Shown here piece by piece: positions 35,969-42,418 of a DNA stretch of 64,000 nt. The position numbers and the translations under genes were made by a program. The DNA comes from Paraburkholderia bryophila (lineage in GTDB: Bacteria; Pseudomonadota; Gammaproteobacteria; Burkholderiales; Burkholderiaceae). The notes under the pieces are model-generated. The model saw only the letters and a list, made by a program, of their open reading frames with translations. It was not told where the DNA came from and did no database searches. The stretch's first letter is position 1. Each line of letters starts with the position of its first letter. The DNA lies in the NCBI RefSeq assembly GCF_013409255.1, contig NZ_JACCAS010000002.1, positions 1,984,001 through 2,048,000 of the forward strand. Reading direction: 5' to 3'.

Positions 35969-36571
35969 CTAGCGCGACGCCGGCCACCAGGTCCAGCCAC
36001 GTCGCGAGCAGCGCAATTCGATCACCGAAAGCGGCGCGATCTCGATGCGTGGAAACACCGCGGGCGAAGCGCCGAGCACGGATACGATCGCTGCCCGCAG
36101 CACCGGTGCGTGCGTGACGGCGACCACGTTGTGTATCTCGTTGGCCTGGGATGTGTGGCTTGTCCGTTCGATTAGCGTTTCCAGCCATTCCCCTGTCCGC
36201 ATTACGAGTTGGCTGAACGACTCGCCCCCGTGTGGCGCGGCGTCCGGGTCGCGGGTCCAGGCGGCGAGTTCTTGCGGCGCTTCGGTCATGAGGTCGGCGA
36301 GGCGTCGGCCGTGCCAACTGCCATAGTTCAGGTCCGCCAAGTGCGCGTCGACTGTCGCCGTCAGGCCCAAGGCCGAGGCTGTTTCGCGCGCGCAGCCGGC
36401 AGGGCTGATGATGCCGGTTGCATCGTCGAGGATCGGCAGAGACGAACGCGCGGCCTGGATTTCGGCGAGACCGCGTGGGTCGAGTGGAGCAAGTGGGTCG
36501 GCGGCGGGAAAACGGCCTGCACGCATAGCGGCAGTCGAGGCGTGGCTAATCAGTAATAGCCGAATTTCCAT
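35969..36571 (-). CDS. Histidine-phosphatase-fold protein with altered RHG motif
   Basis: The 200-residue protein follows the phosphoglycerate-mutase-like layout. The N-terminal motif is LLLISHAST where the family has RHG. Then come LNYGSWHGRRLADL with the conserved Gly-x-Trp, PHGGESFSQLVMR with the conserved Gly-Glu-Ser, and VVAVTHAPVLRAAI with the second catalytic His. The nucleophile His is kept but the preceding Arg is Ser. It stands divergently beside a cobalamin riboswitch and cbtBA, where CobC-type phosphatases are sometimes found. A cobalamin role is context inference; activity may be reduced. Confidence 0.78.
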   Translation of the reverse strand: MEIRLLLISHASTAAMRAGRFPAADPLAPLDPRGLAEIQAARSSLPILDDATGIISPAGCARETASALGLTATVDAHLADLNYGSWHGRRLADLMTEAPQELAAWTRDPDAAPHGGESFSQLVMRTGEWLETLIERTSHTSQANEIHNVVAVTHAPVLRAAIVSVLGASPAVFPRIEIAPLSVIELRCSRRGWTWWPASR

Positions 36572-36683
36572 ACCGTTGGTTCCTTACGTTTCCCTGCACC
36601 CGGCGCTGGCACCGACGCCATGCACTCGCGCGTTAGTTTTGCATTGCCGAAGGCCGGAGTTTAACGCGTAGAATAGCGGCACT

Positions 36684-36768
36684 GCGAAGCTCAGAAGCCG
36701 GTGAAAGCCCGGCGCGGTCGCGCCACTGTAATTGGCATCTCCTGCCAAAAGCCAGACCTGAGCTTTGC
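36684..36768 (+). ncRNA. Cobalamin riboswitch
   Basis: The conserved core GCCGGTGAAAGCCCGGC followed by GCGGTCGCGCCACTGTA (36697-36730) is the hallmark of the B12 aptamer. The closing stem P1 pairs GCGAAGCTCAG (36684-36694) with CTGAGCTTTGC (36758-36768). An internal hairpin TTGGCA-TCTCC-TGCCAA lies at 36732-36748, then GCCAGACCTG. It sits 54 bp upstream of cbtB and ends before the AGGAG site at 36808, so control by masking translation or by termination is possible. B12 should switch cbtBA off. Confidence 0.93.
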
Positions 36769-36821
36769 GCACTTCCTCTGTAATCGACTATCGGGGCGCG
36801 TTACCCCAGGAGATGTCCGTC

Positions 36822-37043
36822 ATGACTGAAGCTGTTCTCAATTCCGGCAATCCGGCTGTTGCTCAGCCCACGCCGATTCCATTGCGCGAGTTGCTGCCGT
36901 GGATCGTATTCGGCGGCTTGCTGTTGCTGCTCGCTATTTACTTCGTTGGTGCGGAAGAGGGTGCTACCTCGCTGGTGCCCGGCATGTACGTGCATGAGTT
37001 CGTGCACGACGGCCGCCATCTGCTCGGCTTTCCTTGCCACTAA
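36822..37043 (+). CDS. cbtB: Cobalt transporter subunit CbtB
   Basis: The 73-residue protein has one transmembrane helix (LLPWIVFGGLLLLLAIYFVG, about 24-43). A histidine-rich C-terminus (HEFVHDGRHLLGFPCH) probably handles Co2+. The start at 36822 is preferred because AGGAG lies nine bases before it; two upstream in-frame ATG/GTG codons have no such spacing. It is the first gene after the cobalamin riboswitch and is followed 13 bp later by cbtA. Together they are predicted to import cobalt for cobalamin synthesis. Confidence 0.9.
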   Translation: MTEAVLNSGNPAVAQPTPIPLRELLPWIVFGGLLLLLAIYFVGAEEGATSLVPGMYVHEFVHDGRHLLGFPCH

Positions 37044-37056
37044 CGGAGCATTGAAC

Positions 37057-37788
37057 ATGGTCGGTAAATTGTTGGTGCGCGGGATGCTGGCAGGCATCGC
37101 CGCAGGGTTACTCACGTTCAGCTTCGCCAAAGTGGTGGGCGAGCCGCAGGTCGATCAGGCGATTTCCTTCGAAGAAAAAGCCGATGCCGCGAAGGGCGAA
37201 GCCCCTGAGCCGGAAATCGTCAGCCGTGAGACGCAGGCGGGCCTGGGTTTGCTGACCGGCGTGGTGACGTATGGCGCGGCGATTGGCGGGTTGTTTTCGC
37301 TAGTGTTCGCGTTTGCCTATGGACGTGTCGGCGTGGTGAGTGCGCGGGCGTTGTCCGCATGGCTTGCGCTCGGCGCGTTCATTACGATTGTGATCGTGCC
37401 CAATATCAAGTATCCAGCGAATCCGCCGTCGGTCGGCGACCCTGAAACGATCGGCGCGCGTACCGGGTTGTTCTTTTTGATGATCGCGATTTCGCTGGCG
37501 GCGATGGTGTTTTCGTTGAAGGTGCGGCGCCGGTTGGCCGTGCAACTCGGTACGTGGAATGGCTCGATTGTGGCGGGTGTGGTGTTCGTCGTGATTATTG
37601 GCGCTGTGCAGCTTTCCATGCCGGTGATCAATGAAGTGCCGGCGGCGTTTCCGGCGGTGCTGTTGTGGAAGTTCCGCGTTGCCGCGATCGGGATGCAGGT
37701 CATTATGTGGACCACCATTGGGCTGCTGTTCGGCGCGTTGGTCGAGCGGAGCGCGTTTGTGCGCCCGATTGGGCGGGCGGCGGTTTAG
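37057..37788 (+). CDS. cbtA: Cobalt transporter subunit CbtA
   Basis: The 243-residue membrane protein has about six helices. It opens MVGKLLVRGMLAGIAAGLLT with the conserved GEPQVDQAI loop, and later has GLGLLTGVVTYGAAIGGLFS and LFGALVERSAF near its end. This matches CbtA. The start at 37057 has ACGGAG upstream; a longer frame from 36859 overlaps cbtB out of register and is discarded. It should form the cobalt channel with CbtB. A terminator-like hairpin follows at 37911-37961. Confidence 0.9.
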   Translation: MVGKLLVRGMLAGIAAGLLTFSFAKVVGEPQVDQAISFEEKADAAKGEAPEPEIVSRETQAGLGLLTGVVTYGAAIGGLFSLVFAFAYGRVGVVSARALSAWLALGAFITIVIVPNIKYPANPPSVGDPETIGARTGLFFLMIAISLAAMVFSLKVRRRLAVQLGTWNGSIVAGVVFVVIIGAVQLSMPVINEVPAAFPAVLLWKFRVAAIGMQVIMWTTIGLLFGALVERSAFVRPIGRAAV

Positions 37789-37854
37789 TTTTTGCTGATG
37801 CTGGTGTGCCGTGCGCAGCGCTTGAGAAGGTAGTCCGATCAAGGAGTTGCTGCG

Positions 37855-37908
37855 GTTGTAGGAAGGTTATCCACAGGCTTGCAAACAAAATCTGGGGATA
37901 AGTTTTAA
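37855..37908. repeat. Diverged 50-bp repeat with inverted DnaA-box-like 9-mers, copy 1
   Basis: TTATCCACA (37867-37875), a consensus DnaA box, is followed by GGCTTGCAAACA and then, in inverted orientation, TGGGGATAA (37893-37901). A related sequence occurs at 42332-42390. The shared parts are TTG..GGAA.GTTATCCACAG, CTTGCAAACA and TCTG.GGA.AA. The two copies bracket the Rhs island. It could be a DnaA-titration site, a conserved chromosomal repeat or a scar of the insertion. Confidence 0.6.
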
Positions 37909-37910
37909 AG

Positions 37911-37961
37911 GCGAGGCGCTGGGCACGGTCGAATGACGGTGTGCGGCGGCCTCGCTTTTTT
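37911..37961 (+). terminator. Terminator-like hairpin after cbtA
   Basis: GCGAGGC (37911-37917) pairs with GCCTCGC (37949-37955), followed directly by six T. The loop is long (31 nt) but can fold internally. It lies about 120 bp after the cbtA stop, on the border of the Rhs island. Confidence 0.55.
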
Positions 37962-38148
37962 GCGTTTGGGGTTTTCGGATGACTTGTCCTTTCTTGATTT
38001 CCTACGCTTCGTGTAGGCGCTGATAGAAGCGCGCTGTAGTTGGTGAAAATAGAAATACAAGGTTGAGAATTTTCAGATCCTCTCGTCGCTGAGTTCCTTA
38101 TAGCGTGCTTGTGCTGCATACAAGTACAACCAATAAGGATGACGATGA

Positions 38149-38310
38149 AAGACACGAACGGATCTCGTCATCGATGTGTTCAATGTAGATAGATTGGATG
38201 GTGAACCGCTTGTCGACTATCCCGAGCCCGGCGCTAGATTGATGATTGTCGAGCAATGTAAGGGAGGCAGTGGCGTGGACTTGCGCCATCCATATCGCAT
38301 TCTGGAGTAG
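38149..38310 (+). pseudogene. C-terminal fragment of the 38318-38758 gene family
   Basis: The frame behind a TGA at 38146-38148 reads KTRTDLVIDVFNVDRLDGE, then LVDYPEPGARLMIVEQCKGG and VDLRHPYRILE, ending at a TAG. This aligns with TRSGYVLHSLDIDRLDGE, LVKYPEPGDGLMIMEAGKR and ADLRHVFKE of the intact neighbour that starts eight bases downstream. The N-terminal two thirds are missing and no start codon is in frame. It is therefore a relic of an earlier copy, as expected where immunity genes are replaced in series. The fragment may still be translated by read-through but is probably dead. Confidence 0.75.
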
Positions 38311-38317
38311 GTGAACT

Positions 38318-38758
38318 ATGCAACGACCTTTCGCGAATCACGAACTGAAATTACTTGAATTTCTTCTCACTGTGAACGAATCGCTCTATGAAAAATATTT
38401 ACCCCGTTGGAGAGCTCAAATAGAAACGTGTACGGTTCGTGAGGTCAATGTGCCCTACTGCCTGGCGATCAGTCACGAGGATCGTTTGCCTGGTGGCGGT
38501 TACACAACATTGGCTCGTGATCTGATCGCAATCGATGAGGGAGTGTCCGTGCTCATCTATGCGTACGTCATCGAAACGCGCTCTGGTTATGTCTTGCACT
38601 CCCTCGACATCGATCGTCTTGATGGAGAGGCGCTTGTTAAGTACCCGGAACCGGGTGACGGTCTCATGATCATGGAAGCGGGAAAACGCATCGGAGGAGC
38701 AGACTTACGACACGTCTTCAAGGAATCTGATCTTCCTCCTCACCGTAAGCTCCCCTAG
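38318..38758 (+). CDS. Small protein, probable orphan Rhs-type immunity protein
   Basis: The 146-residue soluble protein starts MQRPFANHELKLLEFLLTVN and contains a mixed alpha/beta domain with PYCLAISHEDRLPGGGYTTL and SLDIDRLDGEALVKYPEPGD. It is less GC-rich than surrounding housekeeping genes. I recall similar 'RP(L/F)..HE..LL..LL' openings in small proteins near polymorphic toxins (DUF6984-like), but the family assignment is uncertain. A truncated relative lies just upstream and the Rhs-like gene follows 370 bp downstream. Its cognate toxin is not in the window, so it may be an orphan immunity gene (inference). Confidence 0.65.
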   Translation: MQRPFANHELKLLEFLLTVNESLYEKYLPRWRAQIETCTVREVNVPYCLAISHEDRLPGGGYTTLARDLIAIDEGVSVLIYAYVIETRSGYVLHSLDIDRLDGEALVKYPEPGDGLMIMEAGKRIGGADLRHVFKESDLPPHRKLP

Positions 38759-39127
38759 ACGTCTTCGCCAATCCGGGCGTCGTTCTGTGAATCCATTCGT
38801 CAGGACGCGGTGACGCGAATCCGACGCGCCATCGCTGGATGGCGCACCGACCAGGCTCGAGCCTGGATTCGACCTTCAATCATATTCTCTGCAAGTTGCC
38901 CGTGATTTGATCGAGGTGGCGTCGTGCCTTTGCGCGACACCATTTTGATCGTGGAATTTGCTGACGGTTTGGTTCTCACATTCCTACATATCACGTAGGC
39001 GTCCGGCAGGAAAACACGCTCAATTGCAACCATGCTTTGTATTTAGGAATTGTCGGATAGGCGTTTATTCCAATCTCCTTAAAAGTTGTGACGGCCGTCA
39101 TCGACCGAAAAAAACTAAAGGAGAAAC
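38759..39127. other. Gene-free leader of the Rhs gene with two adjacent perfect hairpins
   Basis: In this 369-bp gap two exact dyads stand side by side: GCGCCATC-GCTG-GATGGCGC (38826-38845) and CCAGGCTCGAGCCTGG (38851-38866). Neither has a T-tail. A further palindrome GACGGCCGTC lies at 39090-39099, about 30 bp before the Rhs start and its AAAGGAG ribosome-binding site. The dyads could be processing or regulatory structures or a REP-like element. A 77-codon antisense frame (38800-39033) does not look like a protein. Confidence 0.45.
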
Positions 39128-41515
39128 ATGAAAGCGTGGAAATTCAATAGGAGCTTGAAAAGCGGACTTGTCCGTCTATCCACCGCATCCTGCTTGCTGA
39201 TGTTTGGCGCTTCCGCCAATGCGGCGACTTACGAGCAGTGCATGCAGATCTATCAGAAGTCTCTCGGGATTCCCGGAAGTCCGATTTGTGCGATCCAGGT
39301 CGCGGGAACATCGCCTATGTCGAGAGGCGATGACGATCCGTATAACTCGATAAATTACTACAACTGTCCGAATGCATCAGGTTGGATAAATGACTATTGC
39401 GGTGGCGTGCCGGTACCACCGCAGTCCGACGAGTCATGTCCGGTGGCGGATCCGGTGCTGCCGGCAAAAGGCATTGTCATGCTGTCCGAAGCTGATTTTG
39501 CGAGCGGTGATGCATCGCCACTTGTTTTCAGGCGCACGTATCTTTCGAAGCCTTATGACACTACGCAGATGCTGATGGGGCGTAACTGGGTCAACAATTG
39601 GCAACGAAGGATCGACCTGATCGGGGCGAAAGCGAGCGTACCTCACATTGTCGTCTATCGAGGAAACCAGCAACCGCTGACGTTCAATTGGAGCGGCGAC
39701 GCGTGGATCGTTGCGGGAAATAGCGGGATCTCGCTGACCCAAGCCGCCGACGGAAATTACTATTTGAAGAACCAGTTGCTCGGTACGACGGAGATGTACT
39801 CGGGCACCACGGGTCAGTTCCAATTCGAAACGACTCGTACGGGAATGCGTCGCGAGGTCGTGTATGACGATAAGCAGCGGGTGGCGATGATCGGCGAGAG
39901 TCCGATCGATCGTACGTCACAGCGGGGATTGTCGATCAGTTTGACATACGACAATAACGATCGGGTATCGAGCCTGATTAATCCGTTGGGCAATACCACG
40001 CGATACGCGTACGACGTGAATGGCAATCTTGTTTCGGTGACCGGACCAGACGGCTATGTTCGGCAGTACCTGTACGAGGATGCTCGTTTCGCCAATGCGT
40101 TGACGGGAGTAAAGGACGAGTCCGGTTCGCGGATAGTGACGTGGACTTACGATGCCAGCGGACGCGCTGTGTCGGTCACACACCCCGACACCCGGCGAAA
40201 TACGTCGTTGAGTTACGGTCGCGCCAGGACAATGGTCAGCGATGTGTCGGGCACAAGTACTTACGCGTTTGATGATCTGGCCACGTTGCGTCCCCGTTCG
40301 ATTGATACGCCAGAAGGCACTGTCTCGCGCACGTGGGATGCGGCAGGAAACCTGAAGCAGAGACAGACTCCCGATGGATCCACCCAGTACACATGGGATA
40401 GCGCCAATCGACCGACAAAAGCCATTGCGACGGTTTCAGGGAAGAAAACGGTAACGACGGTCGAGTACAACGACGACGACTCGTTGCATCCGCATCTGGT
40501 CGCGACACCTAACAAGATCCGTGCGTTTGTTTATGACTCGGGCGGGAACGTTACAGGCTACGCGGAGCGTGAGACGACGGACCTGACCGGCGAACTCGGG
40601 ATGCAGGCGGTAGGCACGGGCAGCCAGTTGACGGTTGGTGCGCGTTACGACCAGGCAGGACGCCTTCTGTCGGCTGCGGTTGTTCGCGACGGTAAAAAGA
40701 CTGAAGACTGGACTTACGCCTATGACGTGAGAGGCAATATCGCATTGACGCGGGATGCCGTCTCAGGTTGGGAGATGCGAACGCTCGGCCGCGACGCCGC
40801 GAATCGCGCGACGCAGATAGCAGGTATTGGCGGTCAGGCAAGCATCGCTTATGACGTGCGTGGGCGGGTATCGTCATTTCAGTACAACGAGAAGGCTAGC
40901 GTCGCCAACGGTGGGTTGGCGCGGTATCTCGCCGTTGATTACGGCTACGCAGCGGATGGCACCGTATCGACGCGTAAAGCGATGGTCGCCACGAATGGCG
41001 GTGCTCCGCAGTTCATCAGTGATGCAGAGCTCGATATTTGGCTCAGCAACTGGGAGCTGGGCAATGAGCCTGTTTCACCGGCCGCCAGTCTCACAGGGAT
41101 CAAGTCCGAAGCCGACGCCTTCGCTCCGAAGCCCTGTGTCGAGTGCTATATGACTTGGAAGGCCACGCTGACGGAGAAGCTCTTTAGCGATGCAATAAGC
41201 GATAGACTCTTGAAGTGGGGCGAGACAAGTGAACTGATGTCGAGTGATCAGTCGCAGGTTCCGTACCTTGCCCTCGTGCCCGACCTGACCAGTTCCGCGA
41301 AGAGGTCGACACTCTACGGCGCCATCTTTGGGGCTGGAAGTGGTGGAGGAATGGTTAAATGTAGCGGACGGGAAGGCCGGGAGCAATTGTGCCACGATGA
41401 ATTTGAGTACGATCAGGATATGTGCACTACGCTTGCTGGCCCGCGAGGAGTTCGCTTTCTCGCGAAGTGTAGAGCTGACGCATTCGCTAGATACCAAGCC
41501 TGCAGAGGTTATTGA
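39128..41515 (+). CDS. Sec-exported YD-repeat (Rhs-like) protein with a private C-terminal tip, putative polymorphic toxin
   Basis: The 795-residue precursor has a Sec signal peptide (cleavage near ASANA, residue ~32). An N-terminal DUF6531-like segment (~95-190, MLSEADFASGDASPLVFRRTYLS region) follows, then YD repeats from ~210 to ~620 (YDNNDRVSSLINPLGNTTRY, YDVNGNLVSVTGPDG, WTYDASGRAVSVTHPD, YDVRGRVSSFQYNE). The usual Rhs-core end phrase (DPxGLxGGxNxYxY) is not seen. Instead, a unique tip (~625-795) ends with a five-Cys segment (KCSGREGREQLC ... MCTTL ... KCRADAFARYQACRGY). No PAAR or VgrG domain is present, so type VI delivery is not indicated. The stop overlaps the next start (TGATG). Confidence 0.85.
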   Translation: MKAWKFNRSLKSGLVRLSTASCLLMFGASANAATYEQCMQIYQKSLGIPGSPICAIQVAGTSPMSRGDDDPYNSINYYNCPNASGWINDYCGGVPVPPQSDESCPVADPVLPAKGIVMLSEADFASGDASPLVFRRTYLSKPYDTTQMLMGRNWVNNWQRRIDLIGAKASVPHIVVYRGNQQPLTFNWSGDAWIVAGNSGISLTQAADGNYYLKNQLLGTTEMYSGTTGQFQFETTRTGMRREVVYDDKQRVAMIGESPIDRTSQRGLSISLTYDNNDRVSSLINPLGNTTRYAYDVNGNLVSVTGPDGYVRQYLYEDARFANALTGVKDESGSRIVTWTYDASGRAVSVTHPDTRRNTSLSYGRARTMVSDVSGTSTYAFDDLATLRPRSIDTPEGTVSRTWDAAGNLKQRQTPDGSTQYTWDSANRPTKAIATVSGKKTVTTVEYNDDDSLHPHLVATPNKIRAFVYDSGGNVTGYAERETTDLTGELGMQAVGTGSQLTVGARYDQAGRLLSAAVVRDGKKTEDWTYAYDVRGNIALTRDAVSGWEMRTLGRDAANRATQIAGIGGQASIAYDVRGRVSSFQYNEKASVANGGLARYLAVDYGYAADGTVSTRKAMVATNGGAPQFISDAELDIWLSNWELGNEPVSPAASLTGIKSEADAFAPKPCVECYMTWKATLTEKLFSDAISDRLLKWGETSELMSSDQSQVPYLALVPDLTSSAKRSTLYGAIFGAGSGGGMVKCSGREGREQLCHDEFEYDQDMCTTLAGPRGVRFLAKCRADAFARYQACRGY

Positions 41516-41808
41516 TGGCCAAACAACATCCGCCCTATGCAGTCGTGCTGACTTATAACGAGGATCTGCAACAGTTAATCGTGCATACCGTCGATCCGAG
41601 AAAACTCGCCCCGCTTGTCGCGGGGAGGATGGGCGTGGTTATGGCTGATGAGGACGATTTCAAACTTGACGACGAATTTGCCCGACAGCTTGGAATTGGA
41701 ATGCTAAATACCATCGCGTTGGGTCAGCCTTCGATCAAACCGTACCTAAGCGTTTCGCAGTACCCGGTCGATAGATCGCACACTGAGGACGGGAAAGATG
41801 GTGATTGA
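41515..41808 (+). CDS. Candidate immunity protein 1 for the Rhs-like toxin
   Basis: The 97-residue soluble protein opens MAKQHPPYAVVLTYNEDLQQ. Its ATG shares a base with the Rhs stop (TGATG), the layout of toxin-immunity pairs. Core phrases are VDPRKLAPLVAG, DDFKLDDEFARQLGIGMLNT and LGQPSIKPYLSVSQYPVD. The next gene encodes a clear paralogue. I recognise no named family. The immunity function is inferred from position, size and tandem duplication, which are typical of polymorphic toxin loci. Confidence 0.7.
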   Translation: MAKQHPPYAVVLTYNEDLQQLIVHTVDPRKLAPLVAGRMGVVMADEDDFKLDDEFARQLGIGMLNTIALGQPSIKPYLSVSQYPVDRSHTEDGKDGD

Positions 41809-42058
41809 TCGACTGCGTTCGATAGTTCTCAACTACGACGAGGACACTCAACGGCTCAATGTGCAGTTAGTTGATCCGGCCAAATTGGCTCCGCTCTTGG
41901 TGGGAGCGTTCAAGGCGCCGATCCCGTTGGACGACTTCGATTTCAGGCTTGACGACGAGTTCGCGCGTCGACTCGGAGTCGCGATGCTGAATCTAATATC
42001 GCTGGGTCAGCCGGCCATCAAGTCGTACATGACGGCCACGCAGCATCCGATCGATTGA
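41798..42058 (+). CDS. Candidate immunity protein 2, paralogue of the preceding gene
   Basis: The 86-residue protein overlaps the previous gene by 11 bp and repeats its sequence with changes: IVLNYDEDTQRLNVQLVDPA, KLAPLLVG, DFDFRLDDEFARRLGVAMLN, LGQPAIKSYMTATQHPID. Roughly half the aligned residues are identical by eye. The central loop (APIPLDDF against VVMADEDDF) is the most different part. Tandem immunity paralogues often protect against variant toxin tips. The locus ends here, with a strong hairpin 50 bp downstream. Confidence 0.7.
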   Translation: MVIDRLRSIVLNYDEDTQRLNVQLVDPAKLAPLLVGAFKAPIPLDDFDFRLDDEFARRLGVAMLNLISLGQPAIKSYMTATQHPID

Positions 42059-42418
42059 CCGTAGCGTCGCAATTCGTGTCGCCGTCACTCGGGACGGTGA
42101 CCGCTCCTCGCCCGAGGGCCTGTCTTTACCGGCCCTCGGGCAATGGATGCCCGGAAATCGCACAGGAGATTGCCCGCTTATCGGACAGACTTACTTCGTC
42201 GTGTTAGCCACTGCCAGGAGCGAGGCGTGGGGTTGAGCAGGAGCGGGCAGTGCGAGCGAAGCACTGAACCCGCAACCCCCCAGGCCCACCACCGCACCTC
42301 CGCCACAAAACCCAACCCCATCAACGACTTGCCCCTGTTGCCGGAACGTTATCCACAGCCTTGCAAACATTTTCTGTGGACAACTTTCTTGCAGGACGAC
42401 AACGCCAGCCAGTCGCCG
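42059..42418. other. Gene-free right border of the Rhs island with a strong hairpin
   Basis: This 360-bp gap separates the second immunity candidate from the converging FUSC gene. GCCCGAGGGCC (42110-42120) pairs perfectly with GGCCCTCGGGC (42131-42141) over a ten-base loop; no T-run follows, so rho-independent action is doubtful. The right copy of the DnaA-box repeat lies at 42332-42390. A plus frame that starts here (42143-42703) runs antisense into the FUSC gene and is not protein-like. Confidence 0.5.
42332..42390. repeat. Diverged 50-bp repeat with inverted DnaA-box-like 9-mers, copy 2
   Basis: TTATCCACA (42349-42357) is followed by GCCTTGCAAACA and the inverted TGTGGACAA (42375-42383). 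The arrangement and spacing match copy 1 at 37855-37908, with about three quarters of positions alike. It lies just beyond the Rhs island, 30 bp from the FUSC stop codon. The role is open (DnaA titration, chromosomal repeat, or insertion scar). Confidence 0.6.

Noticed and set aside
38800..39033. 77-codon minus frame in the Rhs leader
   Set aside because: It spans two perfect DNA dyads, has no ribosome-binding site and no similarity that I recognise.
39128..41515. Type VI secretion effector identity for the Rhs-like protein
   Set aside because: No PAAR, VgrG or DUF4123-type partner is encoded nearby, and the protein has a Sec signal; type VI delivery is therefore not supported.
42110..42141. 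Strong hairpin after the second immunity candidate considered as a rho-independent terminator
   Set aside because: The 11-bp stem is perfect, but no T-run follows on either strand, so it is reported only as a hairpin in the border region.
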